In this document: positions 1 through 9,999 of the stretch, one piece after another
Position numbering within the stretch: the first letter of the stretch is position 1
Layout: each line of letters begins with the position of its first letter
NCBI GenBank assembly: GCA_947492135.1
Contig: CANLQR010000003.1
Span: 1-47,116, forward strand
Origin: Deltaproteobacteria bacterium
GTDB taxonomy: Bacteria; Myxococcota_A; Polyangia; Nannocystales; Nannocystaceae
Direction of reading: 5' to 3'
DNA: 47,116 nt
Program-made: the position numbers and the translations under genes
Notes under the pieces: model-generated
Databases searched by the model: none
Told to the model about the DNA's origin: nothing
What the model saw: only the letters and a program-made list of their open reading frames with translations

Positions 1-1698
<1,698 letters not shown>

Positions 1699-1729
1699 CG
1701 CGAGGTCCGCCTATCAGGCTTTGGGGCGA

Positions 1730-1981
1730 CTACGCCCGGCGCCACAGCATGTCGCGGGCGGCGACCGTCGAGTCGTCTGCGGCGAGTCGCGAAAAGCTGC
1801 CCAGGACCTTGCCGACCAGCGTCTGGTAGGTCGTCGCGTTGATCTCGATCAGGTCACGGTGGGCCTCGGCGACCCGGGCCTCGTTGGCAACCTCGGCGGT
1901 CTTGACGCCGCTGGGGTTCACCTTGAGGAGTTCGAGTGCGACCATTCGAACCAGGCGACTGTCGAGTTCCGCGACCTTCAT
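1730..1981 (-). CDS. Small hypothetical protein upstream of the UvrA-like gene
   Basis: 83-residue predicted cytoplasmic protein, start ATG at 1981 with a GGGA about 8 nt upstream. It ends 31 bp before the UvrA-like start in the same direction, so the two are probably co-transcribed. The sequence is charged and mostly helical (MKVAELDSRLVRMVALELLK onward) with no cysteines and no membrane segment. An in-frame upstream start at 2116 would add 45 residues rich in Pro, Arg and Gly that look non-coding, so I prefer the short form. Family not recognised. Confidence 0.55.
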   Translation of the reverse strand: MKVAELDSRLVRMVALELLKVNPSGVKTAEVANEARVAEAHRDLIEINATTYQTLVGKVLGSFSRLAADDSTVAARDMLWRRA

Positions 1982-2202
1982 GCATCCCAGGCTAGCAGGT
2001 CCGCACGGCTCGCGACACCCTCTTGGCGCGGTTTCGCCACAATTGGGCCTGTTGTGGCGGGTTGTTCCAGTTGCGCCGCTCGTGACCTTTGGGCGGTTTG
2101 GCCAGGGAAACATCAAGGGTCGCGCTGGCGTTGCGGCGACGCGAATGGAGACGGAGCACGAAAATCGCGTAATGGCTCGTCGCTTCGCGTCACAGTAGTG
2201 GG

Positions 2203-3330
2203 ATGGCTTTTCGCTCGGCTCGACCTACGATCGCGATCCTGACGTTGGTTTTTTCGGGGGCTTGCACCCGAGCAAACCCGATCTTCGCCGACGACGCGAG
2301 CGGCAGCGACGGTAGCTCTGGCGATGGCTCGACCACCGACGCGATGTCCGGTTCGGCCAGCGCGAGCACGGCGAGCACGGCGAGCACCGCGAGCAGCACG
2401 GTGACGGAGCCGACGACGTCCAGCAGCGAAGAAGCCGGGACCGGTGATCCCGACGAGTATTGCGGCGACGCGATCAAGCAGCCCGGTGAGGAGTGCGATG
2501 CCGGCGAAGACAAGATGGGCGACGAGACCGCGTGCCTCGAAGGCTGCATCCTGAACGTCTGCGGCGACGGGCACCGCGGACCGAATCAGGCGTGTGATGA
2601 CGGCAACGACATCGACGACGACGAGTGCAGCAACGACTGCATCCAGCGCACCTGCCTGAACAAAGTGCTCGACGAGGGGGAGATCTGCGATCCGACCGCC
2701 CCGATGGCAGCCGTCGTCTGCACGCCGGCGTGCCTCGAAAACGAGTGCGGCGACGGCTACGCGCTAGGCCGCGAGGAGTGCGACGACAACAACGACGCCA
2801 ACGACGACGACTGCGTCGTCGGGTGCCTGGACTGGCGCTGTGGTGACCAGTTCGTGAACCTGGGTAGCGAAGATTGCGACGACGCAAACACGGACTCCAC
2901 CGATAGTTGCGTCGACTGCCAGGAGGCCTCCTGCGGTGATGGCTTCCTGAATGCGGGCGTGGAGCAGTGCGACCCGAATCTCGACGGGTCGTACAGCTGC
3001 GAGGCCGGAGGCCTCTTCGGTGACGCCGGCGGTTGCTCCCAAGACAGCTGCGAACTCGATCTCTCGGACTGCAACCACTGCGGCGACATGGAGGTGAACC
3101 TCGACGAGGGGGAGCAGTGCGACTTCGGTCCCAACGGAGGCGTCATGGACTGCACCGAGGCCGGTTGGGTGGGCGGAGCGGCGGCGATCCTGATCTGCAA
3201 CGACCAGTGTCAGGCCTCGCCGGATGTTGGCTGTTGCTTGCCCGTCGCGGCACCTTGCAGCCAGGACGGTCCTGACTTTTGTTGCGGAGCCGCGACGTGC
3301 AACAAAAACGGTTTTTGTGGCAATGGCTGA
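2203..3330 (+). CDS. Cysteine-rich repeat lipoprotein (myxobacterial disulfide-repeat type)
   Basis: 375-residue predicted lipoprotein. A short signal peptide ends in the lipobox FSGAC with the acylated Cys at about residue 21. A low-complexity Ser/Thr/Ala/Gly linker follows (residues 30-85, including nine-base AST repeats). Then come about six repeats of the form CGDG....G.E.CDDGN....D.C...C, the myxobacterial cysteine-rich (DUF4215-like) repeat, which is expected to form disulfides and perhaps bind metal outside the cell. The C-terminus carries another Cys cluster (CCLPVAAPC, then DFCCGAATC). These repeats are common in secreted or surface proteins of myxobacteria; the function is unknown. 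The gene converges on hflX with 11 bp between the stops. Confidence 0.85.
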   Translation: MAFRSARPTIAILTLVFSGACTRANPIFADDASGSDGSSGDGSTTDAMSGSASASTASTASTASSTVTEPTTSSSEEAGTGDPDEYCGDAIKQPGEECDAGEDKMGDETACLEGCILNVCGDGHRGPNQACDDGNDIDDDECSNDCIQRTCLNKVLDEGEICDPTAPMAAVVCTPACLENECGDGYALGREECDDNNDANDDDCVVGCLDWRCGDQFVNLGSEDCDDANTDSTDSCVDCQEASCGDGFLNAGVEQCDPNLDGSYSCEAGGLFGDAGGCSQDSCELDLSDCNHCGDMEVNLDEGEQCDFGPNGGVMDCTEAGWVGGAAAILICNDQCQASPDVGCCLPVAAPCSQDGPDFCCGAATCNKNGFCGNG

Positions 3331-3341
3331 GCTTGGCGCCT

Positions 3342-4811
3342 TCAACCCACGGCTTCGATCCGATCCCGCAACCGTTGCAGCACCGCGCGAGGCGCCCGCA
3401 GCGTGTAGGAAGTCCCGGTCTCGCCGTGGCTCTCCGCGAGCACCGTAGCGTCGTCGTAGACGTGTTTGACCACGGCGTGGGCGGCATACGGCACGAACAC
3501 CTCCTCGACCTCGAGCTCACCGTCGAAGAACGCAACGATGAGCTCACGCACCGCGCGAACATCGGCCGGGTCGCGCGCGCTGACGATGATCGCCTCGGGA
3601 TACTCCTGCTGCAACGCCGCCTGGGCCGCCGGCTCCAGCCGATCGCGCTTGTTGAGCACGAGCCGCCACGGGACCTCGCCGGCGCCGATTCCACTCAACA
3701 CGTCTCGGGTCACCTGCAGCTGATCGCGGAATGTCGGATCGGCGGCGTCGACCACGAACAGCAGCAAGGACGCTTCGAGCGCCTCGTCGAGCGTCGAGCG
3801 GAACGACGCCACCAGCTCGTGGGGCAGCTTCTTGATGAAGCCCACGGTGTCGCTCACCAAGATGCGGGGCTCGGTCTCGGGTCGCAACGCGCGGACCGTG
3901 GTGTCGAGGGTCGCGAACAACTTGTCTGCGACGTACACGCCGCTTGCCGTCAGCGCGCGCATCAGCGAGCTCTTGCCGGCGTTGGTGTAGCCGACCAGCG
4001 CAGTGCGGCGCTGTTGCTGCCGTGAAGCCCGGCGGGTCGCATGGTCACGTTCGATCGAGACCAGCTCGCGGCGGAGCTCGGCGATGCGATCGCGGATCTT
4101 GCGGCGGTCGAGCTCGAGCGCAGACTCGCCCGCGCCCTTGCCTCCGATGCCACCGCGCTGCCGATCACCGCCGGCCCCGGCCTCGCGCAGCCGCGGCGCG
4201 ACATAGCTGAGCCGGGCGATCTCCACCTGTAGCCGGGCCTCTCGACTCTTGGCGTGGCGATGAAAGATCTCGACGATCACGTGGGTGCGATCGAGAACCT
4301 CGGCACCGGTCGCACGCTCGAGGTTGCGCTGCATCCGTGGTGAGAGCTCGTGATCGACGACGACGACCTCGGCCAGCTCCGCCGGTGGCGGAGTCCGCCG
4401 CCCGGGGGCGTCCGTGTCGGGCTCCGCAACGTCGGCCGCGTCGTCGTCGTCGTCGTCGCCCTCGTCGCCCTCGTCCCGCGGCTGACGGTCGTCGTCGTCG
4501 TCGTCGTCGGGGCTACGTCCGGTCAGGTGAGCGCGTCGTTGCTGCGCACGATCGCGCGAGGCGATCACCGGGGCGGTGTCGCCGTCGCCCCCCGTCCAGT
4601 CGGCCAGCTCGCGGAGTCGTCCACCGCCGAGCACGGTCGACGGTGAGATTCGCTCTCGGCGTTGTGAGATCTGGCCGACGACGTCGAGCCCGAGCGTCGT
4701 CGCCAAGCGCCCGAGTTCCGCGAGATCGGCCGCGTGGGCCTCGTCGCTGACGCCCGGGAGCTGTACAGCGACAAGGACGGTCCGCGGCCGATGTTCAGAG
4801 GTATCGACCAT
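3342..4811 (-). CDS. hflX: GTPase HflX with an acidic insert
   Basis: 489-residue HflX-family GTPase, a ribosome-associated factor that in other bacteria splits or rescues stalled ribosomes. Motifs: G1 GYTNAGKS (about 274-281), switch region KLFATLDTTVR, G3 DTVGF (321-325), G4 NKRD (387-390). The HflX N-terminal domain is present, with a Gly-rich GAGGDRQRGGIGGKGAGES segment and a coiled coil (about 232-268) before the G domain. Oddity: residues about 100-135 are an Asp/Glu-rich insert with two poly-Asp runs, encoded by GAC triplet repeats, placed in the N-terminal domain just before the PPPAELAEVVVVDHELSP strand. Start ATG at 4811 is preceded by TACCCT-N10 and no Shine-Dalgarno. The gene lies 31 bp downstream of a lipoprotein gene. 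Confidence 0.95.
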   Translation of the reverse strand: MVDTSEHRPRTVLVAVQLPGVSDEAHAADLAELGRLATTLGLDVVGQISQRRERISPSTVLGGGRLRELADWTGGDGDTAPVIASRDRAQQRRAHLTGRSPDDDDDDDRQPRDEGDEGDDDDDDAADVAEPDTDAPGRRTPPPAELAEVVVVDHELSPRMQRNLERATGAEVLDRTHVIVEIFHRHAKSREARLQVEIARLSYVAPRLREAGAGGDRQRGGIGGKGAGESALELDRRKIRDRIAELRRELVSIERDHATRRASRQQQRRTALVGYTNAGKSSLMRALTASGVYVADKLFATLDTTVRALRPETEPRILVSDTVGFIKKLPHELVASFRSTLDEALEASLLLFVVDAADPTFRDQLQVTRDVLSGIGAGEVPWRLVLNKRDRLEPAAQAALQQEYPEAIIVSARDPADVRAVRELIVAFFDGELEVEEVFVPYAAHAVVKHVYDDATVLAESHGETGTSYTLRAPRAVLQRLRDRIEAVG

Positions 4812-4821
4812 GTGGGGCGGG

Positions 4822-4827
4822 AGGGTA
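4822..4827 (-). promoter_or_regulatory. Candidate -10 element of hflX (leaderless type)
   Basis: TACCCT on the minus strand, 10 nt before the hflX ATG, in the 31-bp gap after the lipoprotein gene. There is no Shine-Dalgarno between it and the start. The same TANNNT arrangement precedes several other first genes here. No convincing -35 was found. Confidence 0.4.
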
Positions 4828-4842
4828 CCCCAACCGCTCGGA

Positions 4843-5526
4843 TCAGGCCTTGACCTTGTAGGACTCGCACGCCTTCATCGCGTCGTCCTTCTTGATGCCG
4901 TCGCCCATGCTGGCCTTGAGGTTGGCCGAGCACACGGTGGTCACGTTGCCGAACTTGCGCACGTAGAGCAGGACCTGGCCCTTACCCTCGTCGTAGCTCA
5001 CGACCGTCCACCAGCCCAGCTCGGTCTTCTTGACATCCTCGTCGACGTTGGAGATCGCGGTGCCGACCTGCATCATCATCGGCGCTGCGGCCTTGAGGTC
5101 GTCCATCGACTCGAGCTTGTCGGTGACGACGCGGATCACGATGCCGGTGAGCATCTCCTCGTTTTCCCACTTCGCGACCTTGGCATCGGCGTCCCACACC
5201 GGCTTCCACGCGCCCATCGCGGCCAGCTCGAGGCCGAGGAACTCCTTGTCATTGCTCGGCTCGGGGCCAGCCGGTGCCGCAGGTGGTGCGTCGGCGGGCT
5301 TGGCCGTCTCTGGATCGACCGCGACGGGAGCCTTGGCGTCGTCAGCCTTCGCATCGGCCTTGGCTGCGCCAGCGTCCGCCTTGGCTGCGACCTTGGCGTC
5401 GGCCTTCTTCGCGTCCTTGGCGTCGGCCTTCTTGGTCTCGGACTTCTTGTCGGTTTCGGCCTTCTTGTCGTCGCACGCGACGGAGCACAAACCAAGGACT
5501 GCGAGGAGGGGAAGTAGGCGTGTCAT
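4843..5526 (-). CDS. Lipoprotein with Lys/Ala/Asp-rich linker
   Basis: 227-residue predicted lipoprotein, start ATG at 5526 (MTRLLPLLAV...). Lipobox GLCSVAC puts the acylated Cys at residue 18. Residues about 20-70 are a Lys/Ala/Asp repeat (KADAK-type), then a Pro/Ala stretch, then a globular domain of about 150 residues from NDKEFLGLELAAMG to the end, with two late cysteines (VCSANL and KACES). The layout resembles the lipoprotein at 40293-40895. A longer start at 5622 would put a non-signal segment before the lipobox, so the internal ATG is preferred. A TACCGT hexamer lies 12 nt before the start. Probably envelope-anchored; role unknown. Confidence 0.8.
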   Translation of the reverse strand: MTRLLPLLAVLGLCSVACDDKKAETDKKSETKKADAKDAKKADAKVAAKADAGAAKADAKADDAKAPVAVDPETAKPADAPPAAPAGPEPSNDKEFLGLELAAMGAWKPVWDADAKVAKWENEEMLTGIVIRVVTDKLESMDDLKAAAPMMMQVGTAISNVDEDVKKTELGWWTVVSYDEGKGQVLLYVRKFGNVTTVCSANLKASMGDGIKKDDAMKACESYKVKA

Positions 5527-5633
5527 GTTGTGGGGGGGACGGTAACCGACCCGCCGGGTCGCACGGGGCCCATCGTGAGAATTCGCCGACGTGAGGCACC
5601 ATTCGAGCCGCGCGAACGACAACAGGACTTACG

Positions 5634-6056
5634 ATGCCCGCGATGAGCTGGGTGCTTGGGGCCGCGGTGCTGGCCGCGTTGGGCTGGATCGTCGCCATCG
5701 TTGGTGGCCAGCTCGGCCGTGCGGACCGGCGGCAGCAACTGGCGAGCGCGGCGGCACAACTCGAGGCCCAGGCCCTGGGGCTCGACGCCACGCGCCCCGG
5801 CGGTGCACCCGATCGCCCGATCGAGGTGATCTCGGCGAGCCAGATCGAGCCGCGGGCGCAGCGTGAGCCGTGCCCCCGCTGTGGTGGACGATTCCACGTC
5901 GCGACCCACGAAGTCCAGGTCATCGACGACGATCGCCCGGGCCCGGGGATCGACGCCGACGCCAAGCGGCTGCGTCACGTGGTCTGCCGTTGTGGCAGCT
6001 GCGGCGTCGAGCGACCAACATGGTTTTACATCCGCGTGCCCACACCACTGGCGTGA
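5634..6056 (+). CDS. Small membrane-anchored protein with zinc-ribbon cysteines
   Basis: 140 residues. An N-terminal transmembrane helix (about 4-24, MSWVLGAAVLAALGWIVAIV) is followed by a short helix rich in Ala/Gln, then a C-terminal domain with CPRCGG and CRCGSCG, spaced as in a zinc ribbon. AGGA lies 6 nt before the ATG at 5634; a second ATG at 5643 would remove three residues. It is followed in the same direction by another small membrane protein with split CxxC motifs, suggesting related roles. Family not recognised. Confidence 0.7.
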   Translation: MPAMSWVLGAAVLAALGWIVAIVGGQLGRADRRQQLASAAAQLEAQALGLDATRPGGAPDRPIEVISASQIEPRAQREPCPRCGGRFHVATHEVQVIDDDRPGPGIDADAKRLRHVVCRCGSCGVERPTWFYIRVPTPLA

Positions 6057-6093
6057 CGCCGTAACCTCGGCGCAAGTGCTCGCGTCCCCATGC

Positions 6094-6099
6094 TAGGGT
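6094..6099 (+). promoter_or_regulatory. Candidate extended -10 element
   Basis: TAGGGT with an upstream TGn (TGC) ends 10 nt before the ATG of the gene at 6110. The GGAAG just before the ATG is too close to act as a Shine-Dalgarno. Confidence 0.4.
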
Positions 6100-6109
6100 A
6101 GCCGGAAGT

Positions 6110-6406
6110 ATGAGCGAGCAGACCCATGGCTACTGTGCCCGTTGCGAGTGCGAGGTCGAGGTCGAGCGTCGTCACCCGCTGAGCTTGCGGCGCAAGCTCA
6201 AGCTGTATCTGTACGCGCCAGTCATTCTCGTTCCGGTGTTCCCGTTCATCGCCTTCGACTATGTGTTCGCGCTGCCGATCTTCATGCTCTACATGCTGGG
6301 CATCGGTCCGGTGCTCATGATCGTGCGCGAGCCGGCAGTGTGCTGTGCGTGTGGGGCGTTGGTGGCGAACAACGCCCGCACGATCGTGGCGACCTCGACT
6401 CCGTGA
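6110..6406 (+). CDS. Small membrane protein with split zinc-ribbon cysteines
   Basis: 98 residues with two CxxC-type clusters flanking the membrane part: CARCEC near residues 9-14 and CCACG near 78-82. Between them are one long or two short hydrophobic segments (about 32-70, YAPVILVPVFPFIAFDYVF...). The cysteine clusters would come together on one side of the membrane as a zinc ribbon. The gene begins 53 bp after the preceding small zinc-ribbon protein. Function unknown. Confidence 0.7.
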   Translation: MSEQTHGYCARCECEVEVERRHPLSLRRKLKLYLYAPVILVPVFPFIAFDYVFALPIFMLYMLGIGPVLMIVREPAVCCACGALVANNARTIVATSTP

Positions 6407-6608
6407 GCGACCGTGTGACCGGGTCGACACGAGGGCCAGCGCGGCGCCCGCCCGTGATGAGCTACCCCGTGGCCTGCCGCATTGCTCGGCAAACCCCGGC
6501 CCAGAGCGTACACGATGGGTTCCGAGTGCGTCGCGCTCGTCCGTGGCCGAGGTCGGGCTAGAGTCGTCGCGCTCGCCGCTTCGCCAGGCCGCTTCTCCAG
6601 GCTTTCTC

Positions 6609-7517
6609 ATGACCAACACGTCGCTCGCCATCCTCTCGTTGCTCGCCGTGACGGCGTGTGCCGATCCGAATCGAGACAACCAGCTCTCGGCGGGTCTCTC
6701 CGGTGACTCGGCGACTGGCAGCACCTCTGGGCCCGGGACCAACGCGGACACCAGCGCAGGGACCAGCTCGGGGACCGACCCGTCCACCAAGCTCGACGTC
6801 GGTCCCCCCGATACCGATGGACCGCTCAATCTCGCCGAGGTTTTCGGCCACAGCGCGGACACGCTGTTTCGCGTGGATGCCGAAACCAACGAGGTGGAGA
6901 TCGTCGGCGACTTCGCCGGGTGTACCGCGTCGATCATCGACATCGCGCTGGATGCCAACTCGAAGATGTACGGCACCGCCTATGGATCGCTGTGGTCGAT
7001 CGGCCGCCTGACGGGCGAATGCACGAAGATCGCCGACGGTAGCTATCCGACGTCGCTGTCGTTCGTTCCTGCCGGGACCGTCGACCCCGACAAGGAGGCG
7101 CTGGTCGGTTTCAATGAAGATGAGTATCTGCGCATCGATACGGTCACCGGCGAGGTCGAAGTGCTCGGGACGCTCACCGAGGGGCTGCGCTCGAGCGGCG
7201 ACATGGTCTCGATCGATGGCGCCAGTTGGCTCACGGTGACCGATCTCGATGCTTGCTCCGAGGTCGACTGCATCGTCGAGATCGACCCAGCGACGGGCGC
7301 CGTGATCACGAACTACGGTCCGCTGCCCTACAACGAGGTCTTCGGCCTGGCCTTCTGGGCCGGCCGTGCGTACGGATTCTCGCGCGGAGGTGAGCTGTTC
7401 GAGATCCAGTTCCTGGACGGGTCCGTCGCGACCACGCCGATCGACATCCCGGTGGCACCCGCGAATCTGGAGTTTTACGGCGCCGGCTCGACGACCTCGG
7501 CGCCCGCGGCGGGCTGA
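6609..7517 (+). CDS. Lipoprotein with propeller-like extracellular domain
   Basis: 302-residue predicted lipoprotein. Start ATG at 6609 is chosen because it gives a proper signal peptide with lipobox LAVTAC (Cys about 17); the open frame extends upstream but without signal features. A Ser/Thr/Gly linker (about 25-65) precedes a domain of repeated blades such as VFGHSADTLFRVDAETNEVE and YLRIDTVTGEVEVLG, the style of secreted beta-propeller proteins. Two Cys in DACSEVDC may form a disulfide. No catalytic motif was seen. Likely envelope-located; function unknown. Confidence 0.75.
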   Translation: MTNTSLAILSLLAVTACADPNRDNQLSAGLSGDSATGSTSGPGTNADTSAGTSSGTDPSTKLDVGPPDTDGPLNLAEVFGHSADTLFRVDAETNEVEIVGDFAGCTASIIDIALDANSKMYGTAYGSLWSIGRLTGECTKIADGSYPTSLSFVPAGTVDPDKEALVGFNEDEYLRIDTVTGEVEVLGTLTEGLRSSGDMVSIDGASWLTVTDLDACSEVDCIVEIDPATGAVITNYGPLPYNEVFGLAFWAGRAYGFSRGGELFEIQFLDGSVATTPIDIPVAPANLEFYGAGSTTSAPAAG

Positions 7518-7594
7518 TCGGCCGGGGCACAGGCGCAGCCGCGGCGCGAACGTGGCTGTGTAAGCCGGGCTCGACCGACGTCGTTCGGCGAAAC

Positions 7595-9166
7595 ATGACG
7601 CGCAAGTTCCTGGGTTTGGTGGTGCTCGCAACCATGGCGGGCGGCTGCAAGAAGATGAGCGCCGACTACGCGGGCGCACCAATGATGCCGGTCGCGGGCT
7701 ATGGCATGACGGCGGCTTCGCCGAGCCATGGCGGCGAGTCGTACGCGGGCGTCGACGAAAACCCCGTGATCGCGGTGGCCGACGACGCGCGCTCGACCTT
7801 CGCCGTCGACGTCGACACCGCGTCGTACAGCAACGTCCGCCGGTTCTTGCGCGAAGGCAGTGCCCCACCCGCCGACGCTGTGCGCATCGAAGAGCTGGTG
7901 AACTACTTCGACTACGACTACCAAGAGCCGACTGGCACCACGCCGTTCTCGGTCACTTCGGAGGTGGGCCCGTGCCCCTGGAATCCCGAGCACGAGCTGG
8001 TTCATCTCGGCTTGCAAGGCAAGCACCTCGCCGCGGCCGCCGTGCCCCCGCGCAACCTGGTGTTCCTCCTCGATGTCTCGGGCTCGATGCAAGACCCCGA
8101 CAAGTTGCCGCTGCTGCAGCGGGCGATGGCGTTGGTCACCGAGAACCTCCGGCCCGCCGATCATGTCGCGATCGTCGTCTACGCGGGCGCGTCGGGCGTG
8201 GTGCTCGAGCCGACCTCGGGTCTGGCGAAGTCCGACATTCTCGAGGCGGTCCTTCGTCTCGAAGCCGGAGGCTCGACCAACGGCGGAGAAGGCATCGAAC
8301 TGGCCTATCGCATGGCCGAGCGCCACTTCAACGCCAAGGGCATCAACCGGGTGATCCTCGCGACCGACGGCGACTTCAACGTCGGCATCACTGACCACAA
8401 AGATCTGGTGCGGTTGATCGAGGCCAAGCGCCAAGGCGGCGTGTTTCTTTCGGTGTTGGGGTTCGGCTCCGGCAACCTCCAGGATTCGACCATGGAGTCG
8501 CTGGCGGACAAGGGCAACGGCAACTACGCCTACATCGACTCGCTTGCCGAGGCGCGCAAGGTCTTGGTCACCGAAGCCGGATCGACGCTCGTCACCATCG
8601 CCAAGGATGTCAAGCTGCAGGTCGAGTTCAACCCGCTAGAGGTCGCGTCGTTCCGCTTGATCGGCTACGAGAATCGCCTCCTCGAGCACAGCGACTTCAA
8701 CGATGACGCCAAGGATGCCGGCGAGATCGGTGCGGGTCACTCGGTCACTGCGATCTATGAGATCGCGCGGATTGGCCACGGCGCCGACCCCAAGGTCGAT
8801 CCCCACAAGTACCAGCGCGACGACTCGACGACTGCTGCGGCACGCAGCGGCGAGCTGATGACGGTGAAGATCCGCTACAAGCAGCCCGACGGCAGCGACA
8901 GCGCGTTGCTGTCGTTCCCGGTCCACGGTGAAGCCGGGGGCCTCGCCCAGACTTCGCAGGACTTTCGATTCTCCGCGGCGGTCGCCGAGTTCGGCATGCT
9001 GTTGCGCGACAGTGCGCACCGCGGCAACGCAAACTGGGCGGACACCCGCAAGCTGGCCACCGGGGCGCTGGGAGAAGACCCCGACGGCCTGCGCCGCGAG
9101 TTTCTTGCGATGCTCGACGCTGCCGCGGGGCTCGCGGGGGCACCGATCGCGGTCGCGAAGGACTGA
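7595..9166 (+). CDS. VWA-domain lipoprotein, YfbK family
   Basis: 523 residues. Signal peptide with lipobox TMAGGC (Cys 18). Residues about 55-150 are the N-terminal YfbK-type segment (FAVDVDTASYSNVRRFL). A von Willebrand A domain from about 150 carries the MIDAS motif DVSGSM near residue 160, then GGSTNGGEGI and ATDGDFNVG. The C-terminal part matches the DUF3520-type region that follows VWA in this family. Such proteins bind partner proteins through a metal ion in the MIDAS; the partner is unknown. It follows another lipoprotein with a 77-bp gap. Two kinds of short tandem repeat start at its stop codon. Confidence 0.92.
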   Translation: MTRKFLGLVVLATMAGGCKKMSADYAGAPMMPVAGYGMTAASPSHGGESYAGVDENPVIAVADDARSTFAVDVDTASYSNVRRFLREGSAPPADAVRIEELVNYFDYDYQEPTGTTPFSVTSEVGPCPWNPEHELVHLGLQGKHLAAAAVPPRNLVFLLDVSGSMQDPDKLPLLQRAMALVTENLRPADHVAIVVYAGASGVVLEPTSGLAKSDILEAVLRLEAGGSTNGGEGIELAYRMAERHFNAKGINRVILATDGDFNVGITDHKDLVRLIEAKRQGGVFLSVLGFGSGNLQDSTMESLADKGNGNYAYIDSLAEARKVLVTEAGSTLVTIAKDVKLQVEFNPLEVASFRLIGYENRLLEHSDFNDDAKDAGEIGAGHSVTAIYEIARIGHGADPKVDPHKYQRDDSTTAAARSGELMTVKIRYKQPDGSDSALLSFPVHGEAGGLAQTSQDFRFSAAVAEFGMLLRDSAHRGNANWADTRKLATGALGEDPDGLRREFLAMLDAAAGLAGAPIAVAKD

Positions 9167-9252
9167 CGCCACGTCCAGATGACGCCACGTCCAAATGGCG
9201 CCGCAGGCCCAGGATGGCGCCGCAGGCCCAGGATGGCGCAGCAGGCCCAGGG
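9164..9252 (+). repeat. Two adjoining short tandem repeats
   Basis: Two copies of a 16-bp unit (tgacgccacgtccaga, second copy with one change at the end) overlap the VWA stop codon. Three copies of a 19-bp unit (tggcgccgcaggcccagga, third copy with two changes) follow. Both unit types open with TGRCGC. No function is evident. Confidence 0.85.
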
Positions 9253-9318
9253 TAGACATCTGGGGCGGCCGTCAAGAACGCCAAGGCACGGCGCTAGCCG
9301 GTCGTGAACGGTGCGTGA

Positions 9319-9324
9319 TAACCT
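9319..9324 (+). promoter_or_regulatory. Candidate extended -10 element of hisG
   Basis: TAACCT preceded by a TGn (TGA) lies 9 nt before the hisG GTG start with no Shine-Dalgarno, which fits leaderless or near-leaderless transcription. Confidence 0.45.
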
Positions 9325-9333
9325 GCCGCCCCC

Positions 9334-9999
9334 GTGAATGACGGAGTCACCTTCGCGCTGCCCAAGGGCCGGGTCCTCAGCGCAGCGGCACGATTGCTGG
9401 GGCGCGCGGGCATCGACACGGCGGTGCTGCTGGGCCCGGATGATCGGCGATTGCTCATCGAGCTGCCCGACGGCAACCGGGTCCTGCTGGTCAAGCCGAG
9501 CGACGTGCCGACGTACGTCGAGCACGGCGTCGCCGACGTCGGGATTGCAGGTCGCGACACGCTCGAGGAGCAGGCCCGCGATCTGTACGAGCCCGTGGAT
9601 CTCGGCATTGGCGCCTGTCGACTCGTGGTCGCGCAGGCCCGCGATCGGTCGGCCCCCCTCGAGCGCGGGATGGCGCTGCGGGTCGCGACCAAGTACCCCA
9701 ACCTGGCGCGCCGCCACTACCTCGCGCGCGGCATCGACCCCGAGATCATCGAGCTCTTCGGCTCGGTGGAACTCGGGGCGATCACCGGGCTCGCCGATCA
9801 GATCGTCGATCTGGTGGAGAGCGGCGAGACCCTCCGCCAAAATGGCCTCGTCGAGCTCGAAACCGTGATGGACGTGACCAGTCGCCTCATCGTGCATCCC
9901 GCCAGTCTCAAGCTCCGCCACCAGCGGATCGCAGCGCTGATCGAGGCCGTTCGGGCGGTGACCTCGGCAACGGACGCCAGAAAGGCCACCGGAACGTGA
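9334..9999 (+). CDS. hisG: ATP phosphoribosyltransferase, short form
   Basis: 221-residue HisG that catalyses the first step of histidine synthesis, joining ATP and PRPP. Features: N-terminal FALPKGR, ADVGIAGRDTLEE, the GACRLVVA strand, RVATKYPNLARRHY, and the PRPP-binding-type segment ELGAITGLADQIVDLVESGETL. The length matches the short class, which lacks the C-terminal regulatory domain and normally needs a HisZ partner; none is visible here and no other his gene is nearby. GTG start at 9334. The stop overlaps the next gene by four bases, so the two are coupled. Confidence 0.95.
   Translation: MNDGVTFALPKGRVLSAAARLLGRAGIDTAVLLGPDDRRLLIELPDGNRVLLVKPSDVPTYVEHGVADVGIAGRDTLEEQARDLYEPVDLGIGACRLVVAQARDRSAPLERGMALRVATKYPNLARRHYLARGIDPEIIELFGSVELGAITGLADQIVDLVESGETLRQNGLVELETVMDVTSRLIVHPASLKLRHQRIAALIEAVRAVTSATDARKATGT

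Noticed and set aside
3300-3318. ACAAAAAC/GTTTTTGT palindrome as a terminator between the Cys-rich lipoprotein and hflX
   Set aside because: The arms are separated by a single base and lie in coding sequence, so a stable hairpin loop is unlikely without losing pairs.
4434-4525. GTC triplet runs as a phase-variable switch
   Set aside because: The runs are in-frame Asp codons inside hflX; gain or loss of a unit would not shift the frame, so at most length varies.
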